A DNA stretch of 64,000 nt from Acidobacteriota bacterium (GTDB taxonomy: Bacteria; Acidobacteriota; Thermoanaerobaculia; Multivoradales; J023): positions 62,001 to 126,000 of the forward strand of contig JAJCXO010000030.1 in assembly GCA_029263395.1 (NCBI GenBank), given 5' to 3'. Within the stretch, counting starts at the first letter, position 1. Every line of letters starts with the position of its first letter. Both the position numbers and the translations under genes were made by a program. Under the pieces are notes generated by a model, which was not told the origin of the DNA, searched no databases, and worked only from the letters and a program-made list of their open reading frames with translations. Below, in pieces: positions 53,400 through 61,321 of the stretch.

Positions 53400-54110
53400 C
53401 TACACCGAACGGGTCAGCCCACCATCAACCCGCAGGTTCTGACCGGTGATGTACCCCGCCTCGTCCGACAGCAAGAAGGCCGCGGTGTTGGCAATCTCTT
53501 CGACCTGGCCGAAGCGCCCAGCTGGAATCTCAGCGACCAGATGGGCTTCTTCGGGATAACTATCGATAAAACCCGGCAGTATGTTGTTCATCCGGATGCC
53601 GGCCGACGCATAACGGGTCGCAAAAAGCTTGGTGAAGCTGCCGAGAGCGGCACGCAAGGAGGAGGAAAGCGGAAAATCAGCGCTCGGCTCATAGGCTGAA
53701 AAAGTCGAAATGTTGACCAGGGCACCGCCACCTTGCTTCTCCATGATCGGCGTCACTAGACGCGCCAGGCGGACTACATTCAACACCACCAGATCAAAGG
53801 CAGCATGCCAGTCGTCATCCGAGAGGTCGAGAATCGGCCCAGTCGCCGGATGGCCAGTGTTGTTGACTACGGCGTCGATCCGTCCCCATTCTTCGACCGT
53901 GGCATCCACCATTGCGGCGAGGTCCGCTGGCTCGGTGACCGAGCCCCGAAACCCCAGACCGCCAAGCTCGGCGGCCAACTCCGCGGCAGCGTCGGAGGTC
54001 GACATCAACGCAACCCGGTAACCGCGGGAAGCTAGCTCACGGGCACAAGCAGCCCCCATTCCGCGGCCAGCGGCGGTGACGATGGCGACGGGCTCTCGAG
54101 TTGCTGGCAT
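53400..54110 (-). CDS. SDR-family protein with degenerate catalytic tetrad
   Basis: This is a 236-residue short-chain dehydrogenase fold. The nucleotide site (VTAAGRGMGAACA), the NNTG motif (VVNNTGHPATG), catalytic-Ser strand (LVNISTFSAYEP) and C-terminal GYITGQNLRVDGG are present. Where YxxxK should be, the sequence is PLSSSLRAALGSFTK, so Tyr is Ser and Lys is Arg. A recognisable subgroup (RMNNILPGFIDS) has this change, so it may bind cofactor without ordinary oxidoreductase chemistry. It is divergent from the sigma-54 activator gene. Confidence 0.85.
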   Translation of the reverse strand: MPATREPVAIVTAAGRGMGAACARELASRGYRVALMSTSDAAAELAAELGGLGFRGSVTEPADLAAMVDATVEEWGRIDAVVNNTGHPATGPILDLSDDDWHAAFDLVVLNVVRLARLVTPIMEKQGGGALVNISTFSAYEPSADFPLSSSLRAALGSFTKLFATRYASAGIRMNNILPGFIDSYPEEAHLVAEIPAGRFGQVEEIANTAAFLLSDEAGYITGQNLRVDGGLTRSV

Positions 54111-54258
54111 CGGTCGTATCTCCTGGTTCGTCTATAGATAGTTTGGTGACCCATCGAGCCTAACACTCACCCTCCCCTCGTTACACATCACCCTTGGTCG
54201 AGCAGCACCTCTGAGACCAGCACTTCCGAGCCCAATTCAATCTCACCGCCTGTGTAGA

Positions 54259-55752
54259 ATGAGGACTGTGGATCTCCAGACCCAACGGGCCACCGACTTC
54301 GCCGAAAAGCGGCGCATTCTCCAGCTCGAGACGCTCTACGATCTGGCTCTGGCGCTGCACGCCAATCGATCGGAAAGTGAACTGATCGAGGAACTCTTGC
54401 AGCGAGTTTGCGCGGTGCTAGATCCTGCCGCTGCCGCGGCCGTCACCCGGGACCCCTACGGCAGTGCTCGCTCATTGGCCATGGTCGGCTGGGCAGGTAC
54501 GACACCAGACGGCGATGCAATGCTTACCGATCCACTGTGGAGCGATCTGTTGGCCGAAGGCAAAGGTATCGCACGCCATGACGGCGAATGGATGCAACGC
54601 CCCTATCGCGAACTGATTACCACCCCCTTGGTCTATCGCGGCGTCTACCTCGGCTACATCGTACTGATCGACAAAGAGTCGCGAGGAGATCCCGATCCAA
54701 CCTATAGCACCGCCGATCGTCGCTTCCTCGATTCGGTGGCGGCCTTGGCCGGTGTTGCTCTCGACAGCGCACGCCAGCTAGAAGAGCTCGCGACACAACG
54801 CGAACGCCTGCAAGAAGAGAACAAGATTCTCAAGGGACGACTGGTCGAAGAGTTCGCTGGCGAGCGCATCGTCGCGCAGGCTCCTCCCATGCGCCAAGTG
54901 GTCGACATGGTCGAGCGCATCGCGCCGCGCAAAGTCACGGTTCTGCTCAAGGGTGAAAGCGGCACCGGCAAGGAGTTGATAGCCAAGTTGGTCCACACCC
55001 TATCGGGACGCAGCGGGGCCCTGATCGCCATCAACTGCGCGGCGCTCCCAGAGTCCCTACTCGAAAGTGAGCTCTTCGGGATCGAAGGCGGCGTCGCGAC
55101 CGGCGTCCAGGCGCGGCGCGGCAAATTCGAGTTGGCTGACGGCGGCAGCTTGTTTTTGGATGAGATCGGCGATCTCGAACTCCCCCTGCAGGTCAAACTT
55201 CTCAGGGCCCTGCAAGAACGTGAGGTGACACATTTGGGGGGACACCAAGCGATTCCAGTCGACGTCCGAGTCATCGCTGCAACCCATCGCAATCTGGAAT
55301 CTCTGGTGGAGGAAGGTCGCTTTCGAGAGGACCTCTACTATCGGCTCAAGGGGGTCGACGTCGAACTGCCACCGTTACGCCAAAGGCGGCAAGATATCCC
55401 CCATATGGTGCGTCTGTTCTCCGAAGAGTTCTGTCAACGGGAGCAGATCCCTACTCCGCAACTCGAGCCCGAAGCGCTAGCCCTGTTGTTGGCCTACGAC
55501 TATCCCGGCAATGTGCGCGAGCTCCAGAACCTGATCGAGGGAGCGGTCTCTTTGGCCAAAGGGGTCATCGACGTTGACCTGATTACGAGCCTGCTTGGCG
55601 GTAGCGACGCGGAATCTGATAATCCTCTTGATCTCGACACGATCGAGCGTCGGCATATCAATCGGGTAATCCGACTGACCGGCGGCAACAAAAGCGCCGC
55701 GGCTCGACTGCTCGGCATTGATCGACGCACGCTTCAGCGCAAAGGACACTAA
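54259..55752 (+). CDS. GAF-type sigma-54-dependent activator
   Basis: This is a 497-residue cytoplasmic enhancer-binding protein: N-terminal GAF sensor (about residues 25-175; CAVLDPAAAAAVTRD, VYLGYIVLIDKESRG), coiled linker, AAA+ domain (GESGTGKE Walker A about 231; FLDEIGDL Walker B) and Fis helix-turn-helix (GGNKSAAARLLGIDRRTLQRK). The sigma-54 contact loop reads GVATGV at 55090-55107 in place of GAFTGA, as in the TPR activator. Three palindromes and a sigma-54 promoter lie just downstream, ahead of the partner-switching operon, its likely target. A GTG at 54268 with GAGG upstream is an alternative start. Confidence 0.9.
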   Translation: MRTVDLQTQRATDFAEKRRILQLETLYDLALALHANRSESELIEELLQRVCAVLDPAAAAAVTRDPYGSARSLAMVGWAGTTPDGDAMLTDPLWSDLLAEGKGIARHDGEWMQRPYRELITTPLVYRGVYLGYIVLIDKESRGDPDPTYSTADRRFLDSVAALAGVALDSARQLEELATQRERLQEENKILKGRLVEEFAGERIVAQAPPMRQVVDMVERIAPRKVTVLLKGESGTGKELIAKLVHTLSGRSGALIAINCAALPESLLESELFGIEGGVATGVQARRGKFELADGGSLFLDEIGDLELPLQVKLLRALQEREVTHLGGHQAIPVDVRVIAATHRNLESLVEEGRFREDLYYRLKGVDVELPPLRQRRQDIPHMVRLFSEEFCQREQIPTPQLEPEALALLLAYDYPGNVRELQNLIEGAVSLAKGVIDVDLITSLLGGSDAESDNPLDLDTIERRHINRVIRLTGGNKSAAARLLGIDRRTLQRKGH

Positions 55753-55766
55753 GAGCGTCCGCGACT

Positions 55767-55880
55767 GTGACATTTCGCCGCGCACGCGACATTTTGTCGC
55801 AACCGTCTCGAGGCCCTTGAACTCCGGCATCTGGCGCCTGTTGTCAGATAATCCAGTTCAAGAGTGCGACATTTTGTCAC
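55767..55880. promoter_or_regulatory. three enhancer-like GCGACATTTTGTCGC sites
   Basis: GCGACATTTTGTCGC (55786-55800) is a perfect palindrome with TTT spacer. GCGACATTTTGTCAC (55866-55880) has one mismatch and GTGACATTTCGCCGC (55767-55781) three. The nearest is about 135 bp upstream of the predicted sigma-54 start, typical for an activator of the kind encoded immediately before it. Confidence 0.65.
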
Positions 55881-55980
55881 ACAGCGTCGATCCGACAATT
55901 CGGCTTTCCCTCCAGCGCAAAATTAATAAACAACTTACTCTCAATACATTAGGAGGTTTCCAACGGATCTTGTCGAAACC

Positions 55981-55996
55981 TGGCAGAGGCCTTGCG
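55981..55996 (+). promoter_or_regulatory. sigma-54 promoter of the partner-switching operon
   Basis: TGGCAGAGGCCTTGCG keeps TGGCA and TTGC with exact spacing (mismatches at two less important positions and the last base). Start near 56007, just before the GAGGAGG ribosome site at 56017-56023. Confidence 0.6.
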
Positions 55997-56028
55997 AAAC
56001 AAAACCTTGAACCAGCGAGGAGGCACTC

Positions 56029-56211
56029 ATGCTAGAATCAGGTCGAAATCGCGATGTCGCAATTTCTGGGGTCCCAGCCCAGATGCTCTCTGGAGCATCA
56101 ATTCAGGTGCTAAGTTCGGCCGGCACCCTGTTGAGTTTCGCTTGGCTCTTGCTGCAAAACAAGATTCATCCCTTCGTGGTCTACCTACTCCAGGTCTACT
56201 TGACCTTCTGA
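56029..56211 (+). CDS. candidate 60-residue small protein
   Basis: This is the first ORF after the sigma-54 promoter, with a strong GAGGAGG ribosome site 5 bp before ATG 56029. The protein is hydrophobic in its second half (IQVLSSAGTLLSFAWLLL, then FVVYLLQVYLTF), so it could be a small membrane protein. I recognise no family and it may instead be a leader region. It ends 43 bp before the anti-sigma kinase gene. Confidence 0.4.
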   Translation: MLESGRNRDVAISGVPAQMLSGASIQVLSSAGTLLSFAWLLLQNKIHPFVVYLLQVYLTF

Positions 56212-56254
56212 GGATTGCCCGATCAACCCGCCGGCCACCGCCGGGACTAGTGCT

Positions 56255-56674
56255 ATGCAGCAAGTGAGGCTCACGCTGCCCATGATCCCCAACATGGAGC
56301 TCACCGCCAGTAAAACGGCGTGCGCGATGGGGGAGCAGATCGGCCTGAGCCCAGACAAGATCGACGAAGTGCAGATGGCGGTCGTCGAGGCTTGTATCAA
56401 CGCCTTCGAGCACAGTGGTGCTTCGGACCGCGAAGTACGGATCCTGCTACAGGTCCTCGGCTCGGAAGATGAGCCAAATGGTCTGGAAATCACCATTCAA
56501 GATGGGGGTGGCGGCTTCACCCCTGATAAGATTCCCCGACGAGGCAGTGAAGAGAATCTCAAGGCTCCGCGTAAGAGAGGACATGGTCTGAGGATCATTG
56601 ATGGATTGATGGATGAAGTGGACATCCGGTCCGATTCCGAAGGAACAACCGTCGTCATGCGGAAAATGCGGTGA
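56255..56674 (+). CDS. anti-sigma serine kinase (RsbW/SpoIIAB-like)
   Basis: This is a 139-residue GHKL ATPase of the anti-sigma-factor kinase type. N-box EACINAFEHSG, G1 box DGGGGFTP and G2 box GHGLRIIDGLMDEV are intact. In partner switching such kinases bind a sigma factor or other target and phosphorylate a STAS antagonist, here probably the next gene product (start 12 bp after its stop). No alternative sigma-factor gene is adjacent, so the target is unknown. Confidence 0.9.
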   Translation: MQQVRLTLPMIPNMELTASKTACAMGEQIGLSPDKIDEVQMAVVEACINAFEHSGASDREVRILLQVLGSEDEPNGLEITIQDGGGGFTPDKIPRRGSEENLKAPRKRGHGLRIIDGLMDEVDIRSDSEGTTVVMRKMR

Positions 56675-56686
56675 CGGGAGTATTCG

Positions 56687-57040
56687 ATGACTGAGAGTCT
56701 AAAGCTGACCGTTGACGACCAACGGGACGGCCTGTCGGTGATCTACACCGATGGATACATCAACAACCAAGGCGGCGAGGAGATCGCACGAGTCGCCTAC
56801 GAGTTGATCGAGAAGGGGCAAAAATGCCTCTTGCTAAACCTTGCAGGTACAAAAATCGTCAATTCGATCGGTATCTCGATCCTGATCGAGATCATCGAGA
56901 AGATGTTGGAGATCGATGGGAAACTGGCTTTTTGCAGCCTGACGCCAACGATCGAAAAGACATTCCACATTATGGGTCTCGCCCAGTATGCCGGGATCTA
57001 CCCCGACGAGGACAACGCCGTCAGCATAATGACTTCGTGA
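56687..57040 (+). CDS. STAS-domain anti-anti-sigma factor
   Basis: This is a 117-residue STAS protein of the RsbV/SpoIIAA type (LTVDDQRDGLSVIYTDGYIN, CLLLNLAGTKIVNSIGISIL, MLEIDGKLAFCSL, FHIMGLAQYAGIY). In the conserved loop where SpoIIAA has DSSG the protein has NSIG, so the Ser directly before Gly is Ile and only the preceding Ser could be phosphorylated. It lies between the kinase and the phosphatase genes, as expected for the switch's shuttling component. Confidence 0.88.
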   Translation: MTESLKLTVDDQRDGLSVIYTDGYINNQGGEEIARVAYELIEKGQKCLLLNLAGTKIVNSIGISILIEIIEKMLEIDGKLAFCSLTPTIEKTFHIMGLAQYAGIYPDEDNAVSIMTS

Positions 57041-57094
57041 GGCTTGTATCCTCACGGTGGCGCTTGATCCTCGCCTTGACGAACTAAAAAAGCC

Positions 57095-58705
57095 ATGTCA
57101 CCCGAGTCGATGTCCTCTGCGCGTCGCTCCGCCGGGTCTTCAGATATCAGCGCCTGGGAGAAGGTCTTCTCCCTCGCCAGGAAAGAAGCCGACGACCGAC
57201 TGACCTTGGAGCAGGAGCTCAAGCGCTGGGGCCAAGACCACAGCGCCGATGCTGCGTTATACACCGAGTTCGAAGACGGTTTCCAGCTACTGTCGAAGAC
57301 TGGTGCGACGCCGTTCCCACAACAGATTCAAACGACGGAAGAGCTCGCTGAAGAATGGTCTCGCCTAGAACTTCCACAGACCCTCTTGTTACATACCGCC
57401 AATCTCGATGACCCGCAGTCGTCGACTGCGCTGGTGCTGTTAGCTGCCGGAGCCCGCATCAGCAGCCTCAAGCGGCAGGTTCAAGAACAAAACTTCCAGG
57501 CTAAATTCCGTGGCGTCGAGCTCCAGGCCCTCTATGACGTCGGTCTGGCGATCGCTTCCACTCTAGATCTCGAAGAGCTGTGCGAAGAGGCTTTGTTACG
57601 GGCCGTGTCGTTGCTCGACGCCCGTCGCGGCGCGCTCTATTTGCTCGAATCCGGACGCTATCGATTGACCAGTCGTTTTGGCGGCGAGGCGCTCGCACAC
57701 TTCGAAGCTGATCCGGCACAAATCACATCGTTGCTCGACGACAAGGCGAATGGTGCCAGCGCCTGGCTTCCCGGTGCCAACCACCTACTGGCCGTGCCCG
57801 TCGAGGTCGAACGTAATGCCCGCGGACTGTTGGTGGTCGCGGACAAGGAGAGTCGACACGGCGTGGGGCCTTTTCCAGCAACGGACCGTCGGACGCTGCT
57901 GCTCTTCGCCAACCAAGCCGCAATCGCGATAGAGAACGCCAAATTGCACAAGTTGGCACTCGAGAAAGAGCGACTCGAACGTGAAATGGAGTTGGCGGCG
58001 GAGATTCAACAGCAGCTACTGCCCAAAGTCATGCCGACGATTCCGGGTTACGAAGTGATCGGCTGGAATCGCCCGGCCCGTCAAGCTGGGGGGGACTACT
58101 ACGACTTCCAGCACCTCGAGAACGGCGGTTGGGGGCTAGTCGTTGGCGACGTCGTCGGCAAAGGAGTACCGGCTGCTATCTTGGTGTCTACCCTGCACTC
58201 GTCATTGCGAGTGTTGCTCGATCAGATGGAAGTCGGGCCGGCTTTGATCGAACGCCTCAATCGCCACATCTTCGAGTCTTCGAGCGCCAACAAGTTCATC
58301 ACGATGCTGCTTGCTGCTCTCGATACCGAGAAACACACTCTGGCTTACCTCAATGCTGGGCACAACCCAGGGTTACTGGTCCGGGCTGCAGGCGACATCG
58401 AGCATATGACTTCCGGCGGTCTTCCCCTTGGCCTACTTCCTGACGGCCAGTTTGGCAGCGCGACCCTCGATCTCGACCACGGCGACCTGATCTGTATTTA
58501 CAGTGATGGCATCACAGAATGTGAAGCGCCCGACGAAGAAGAGTTCGGACTGGAGCGCCTGACCGACTTGCTCAAGAAGCATCGGCGCCAACCGCTGCCC
58601 GAAGTGCTCCACCTGATCGACCGAGCGGTCACCTCGTTCGCCCAGGGGTTACCACAAGGCGACGATCAAACGGTCATCCTGCTGCGTCGCCGACAGCCCG
58701 CTTGA
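57095..58705 (+). CDS. GAF-PP2C (SpoIIE/RsbU-type) serine phosphatase
   Basis: This is a 536-residue soluble phosphatase. A GAF domain (about residues 145-285; FRGVELQALYDVGLAIAST, ARRGALYLLESGRY) is followed by a coiled linker (ELAAEIQQQLLPKVMPTIPG) and a SpoIIE-type PP2C domain with metal aspartates in AGGDYYDF, VGDVVGKGVPAA, IYSDGITECEA and GDDQTVILL. It should dephosphorylate the STAS protein in response to a GAF-sensed signal. The 3' end overlaps the convergent tldE-like gene by 32 bp. Confidence 0.9.
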   Translation: MSPESMSSARRSAGSSDISAWEKVFSLARKEADDRLTLEQELKRWGQDHSADAALYTEFEDGFQLLSKTGATPFPQQIQTTEELAEEWSRLELPQTLLLHTANLDDPQSSTALVLLAAGARISSLKRQVQEQNFQAKFRGVELQALYDVGLAIASTLDLEELCEEALLRAVSLLDARRGALYLLESGRYRLTSRFGGEALAHFEADPAQITSLLDDKANGASAWLPGANHLLAVPVEVERNARGLLVVADKESRHGVGPFPATDRRTLLLFANQAAIAIENAKLHKLALEKERLEREMELAAEIQQQLLPKVMPTIPGYEVIGWNRPARQAGGDYYDFQHLENGGWGLVVGDVVGKGVPAAILVSTLHSSLRVLLDQMEVGPALIERLNRHIFESSSANKFITMLLAALDTEKHTLAYLNAGHNPGLLVRAAGDIEHMTSGGLPLGLLPDGQFGSATLDLDHGDLICIYSDGITECEAPDEEEFGLERLTDLLKKHRRQPLPEVLHLIDRAVTSFAQGLPQGDDQTVILLRRRQPA

Positions 58706-60005
58706 CCGGGCCACAGAAACCCTCGGCATTGGCCAACACAATTGCCGGTGCTGAGATTGCGCCGAGCGGAGTGGTTGGTGTCGAGTGGACCACGGTCTCG
58801 CCACCGATGGCATTGAGCCGCGCCAAAGCACGGAGCAGACTCTCTTCCCAGGCAAAATCAGGTAGCGCGGCGCCAAGTCGCCCAGCTTCAATGCGGCGAA
58901 CGCAGCGTGCATTCGCTCGAATCCGTAGTTGGGTCGGCTCATAACATTCTGGTGGATCAAGCCAACCGATGTAGATCCCACCGTCCGCCGCATCGAGCAG
59001 CTCTTGGTCCGAGGCCCCCCCAGGCAGCAAAAAGAGGTTGCCAAACAGTGCATCCTGACCACCAACTGCCTGCGCTGTCGGACGCATCCCGGCCTCGGCT
59101 CCTTGATACTCGTTGAGCGCCACCGTCGATGGCTGGCCCTCGCAGATCAAGTCGAGAGGCTGCTTGGGGGATCCCTCGAGGTCAAAAGGGAATGGCAGGC
59201 CAGGAAGCCGATGGCCATCGTCGCGCAGATTCAAAGCACGGTCAAAGACCTGGAAGTTGCGATGCCGGACCAGGAAGGAAGTGCCATCCAAATAGGATCT
59301 GCCAGCAAGTGCAAACGTATTGATCACGTTCAACAATGCGATCGTGGCTTCGGGCGCCAGCAGCACCGGCACCGAGCCAGACGGTAACTCAGCACTTCTT
59401 TCCGCGGGTTGGTGGTTCACCCGTTCACAGATCTTTGGAACACCGAGTGCCGCCAACGAACGCGCCGACCCAGCAGCCCGGCTGCCGCCGTGCGAACCGT
59501 TGCGTCGAGCTTCGAAAGAAACTTCTGAAGATGCCGCAGAGCGCCGCAATCCATGGCTGTTGAAAACCGCCAGTCGGGTTTCCGACCAATCGAGCTGCCC
59601 TTTGATCGTGTGACCGCACCAAGTTTGCAGAAGTCCCTGGGCCGATTTCAGATCGAGCCTCGATAGTTCGCTATCGAGAAGTTTGCCGACAAAGCGCAAG
59701 TCGCGGTTGTTGGTTGGAAGGACGGGTTGCTTCTTGGCCTTGGGCTGGACCTTGGACACCGCCAAAGCTTGCCTCAGTCCGGCCTCGAGGTCGCTGGCAT
59801 TCGCCGTATCCGTGCGATGCCAACCTTGTCTGCCACCTTCGATCACCCGAATCAATACGGTCAACTGAGGGCTAGCAAACTGATCCTTTCGACGATCGGA
59901 AGACGCCTGACCATACTTGCGCTCGAACCACACAAGTTCGGTCTCATCCGCCGTCGATGTCGCCAGCACTTGTTCGAAAGTGGCGGAGACCTGATCGAAA
60001 GGCAT
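58674..60005 (-). CDS. TldD/PmbA (TldE-like) family protein
   Basis: This is a 443-residue protein with the C-terminal TldD/PmbA fold (GSVPVLLAPEATIALLNVI, LAGRSYLDGTSFL, GLPFPFDLEGSPKQPLDLI, GNLFLLPGG). The zinc motif HExxxH of TldD is absent, so it is TldE/PmbA-like, the non-catalytic partner of the heterodimeric protease that trims antibiotics such as microcin B17. No TldD partner lies in the window. ATG 60005 is chosen over an upstream start at 60158 because the family fold begins shortly after it. Confidence 0.78.
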   Translation of the reverse strand: MPFDQVSATFEQVLATSTADETELVWFERKYGQASSDRRKDQFASPQLTVLIRVIEGGRQGWHRTDTANASDLEAGLRQALAVSKVQPKAKKQPVLPTNNRDLRFVGKLLDSELSRLDLKSAQGLLQTWCGHTIKGQLDWSETRLAVFNSHGLRRSAASSEVSFEARRNGSHGGSRAAGSARSLAALGVPKICERVNHQPAERSAELPSGSVPVLLAPEATIALLNVINTFALAGRSYLDGTSFLVRHRNFQVFDRALNLRDDGHRLPGLPFPFDLEGSPKQPLDLICEGQPSTVALNEYQGAEAGMRPTAQAVGGQDALFGNLFLLPGGASDQELLDAADGGIYIGWLDPPECYEPTQLRIRANARCVRRIEAGRLGAALPDFAWEESLLRALARLNAIGGETVVHSTPTTPLGAISAPAIVLANAEGFCGPVKRAVGDAAG

Positions 60006-60288
60006 AAAAGCCTTAGGTAAGGCTGAAGCGCGCGACAACGTCAGTTCCTCAATCTCTTCTCGGATGCCGTCTTTAGACTGGTACCGTCTTTGGACGATGG
60101 CCGAGATGGGTGTCTTGTGAAGACGTGAATGGTCGGCTCGCGCTGCTGCGGAAGCCACGAAACCAGTTTACCAGGTCTGGCGTACGCTACGTCAGCAGAT
60201 GTCTGCCCCAAACACGCTCCCAACTTGCTCACGATAGAAGCGTCCCCCAGATCCGTCGGTGGCAAGACCGGGCGGAATAGAGCAAGAT

Positions 60289-60304
60289 TGGCTTGTGTCT
60301 TGCA
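60289..60304 (+). promoter_or_regulatory. possible sigma-54 promoter of pcm
   Basis: TGGCTTGTGTCTTGCA keeps TGGC, G at position 7 and TTGCA with exact spacing. Start would be near 60316, 48 bp before ATG 60364. It is weaker than the receptor promoters. The rest of the 358-bp divergent gap (60006-60363) shows no other clear feature. Confidence 0.45.
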
Positions 60305-60363
60305 AGCTCATCTTGAGAAGATGGGCCAGCGAATCCGTGAGCCCGTCGTTGTAGTGAAAGGTT

Positions 60364-61188
60364 ATGAATAATCGAGCCCAATGGTCGCGTCGAGCCGAGG
60401 CGGAAGCCTGGCAGCCAGCTCGACTGCGGACGCGAACGTCTCCCACCGTGGACGAATGGCGACACCGGCAAGGCCCTGCTTTCGCTGGCGTCATGCTGGT
60501 GATCCTGATCATTTCACTATTCTGGAGCGACATCGCAACGGCTCAAGTCGACCCGTTCAAGAGGCTCCGGTACTCGATGGTCGACGAGCAGATCCGCAAA
60601 CGGGGCGTCAAACAACCCGACGTCCTATCGGCGCTCGAAACGGTCCCACGCCACTTATTTGTCCCCGAGATGCAGCAACCGATCGCTTACCAAGACGCCC
60701 CGGTGACGTTTGCTCCAGGGCACAACTTGCCCCACGCTATCGTCTCGGCGCGGATGATCGAGTTGCTCGAGCTCGACAGCGACGACAGAGTGCTTGAGAT
60801 CGGCACCGGTTCAGGTTACGACGCCGCGCTGCTGTCGCGCGTGGCAGGCAAGATCTTCACGATCGAGATCGATCGCAGCCTCGGTGTGCGAGCGAAGGAG
60901 ATCTTGGGTCAACTCGGCTTCAGCAACGTCGAGGTCAAGATTGGTGACGGTTATCGTGGCTGGCCCGAACAAGCTCCTTTCGACGCTATTCTCGTCACGG
61001 TGTCCACTCCAGAGCCACCACCACCGCTCTACGATCAACTCAAAATGGGTGGCAAAATGGTGGTTGCCGTCGGTGACCTCGTCCAGGAGATGCAACTGAT
61101 CGTCAAGACCCCAGAAGGGCGCATCACCCGGCCGGTAAGTCTGGTCAACCTGGGACCGATGACCGGAGAAGTCAAGCAGCGAGAGTAG
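60364..61188 (+). CDS. pcm: exported protein-L-isoaspartate O-methyltransferase
   Basis: This is a 274-residue Pcm that repairs isoaspartyl residues with SAM. Motifs: MVDEQIRKRGV, RHLFVPEMQQPIAYQDAPV, VLEIGTGSGYDAALLSRVAG and LKMGGKMVVAVGD. Where cytoplasmic Pcm has GQTISQP this one has GHNLPHAIVSARM. Residues 42-60 are a membrane/signal segment (VMLVILIISLFWSDIATAQ), so the enzyme should be exported or anchored, which is unusual for a SAM enzyme since the cofactor is cytoplasmic. The 40 basic residues before the segment are doubtful; ATG 60493 would give a shorter, more typical signal. Confidence 0.88.
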   Translation: MNNRAQWSRRAEAEAWQPARLRTRTSPTVDEWRHRQGPAFAGVMLVILIISLFWSDIATAQVDPFKRLRYSMVDEQIRKRGVKQPDVLSALETVPRHLFVPEMQQPIAYQDAPVTFAPGHNLPHAIVSARMIELLELDSDDRVLEIGTGSGYDAALLSRVAGKIFTIEIDRSLGVRAKEILGQLGFSNVEVKIGDGYRGWPEQAPFDAILVTVSTPEPPPPLYDQLKMGGKMVVAVGDLVQEMQLIVKTPEGRITRPVSLVNLGPMTGEVKQRE

Positions 61189-61321
61189 GTCCAAAAGACC
61201 GACGCCCCTTCGCTCAGAGCCCTTCTCTCGATATCCTACGCCTGACGTCGGCGTCGGCCGACGACCGCACATCTGATTCACTGGCGACTAGACGTCGCCC
61301 GACCGAAATATTGAGGACCAC

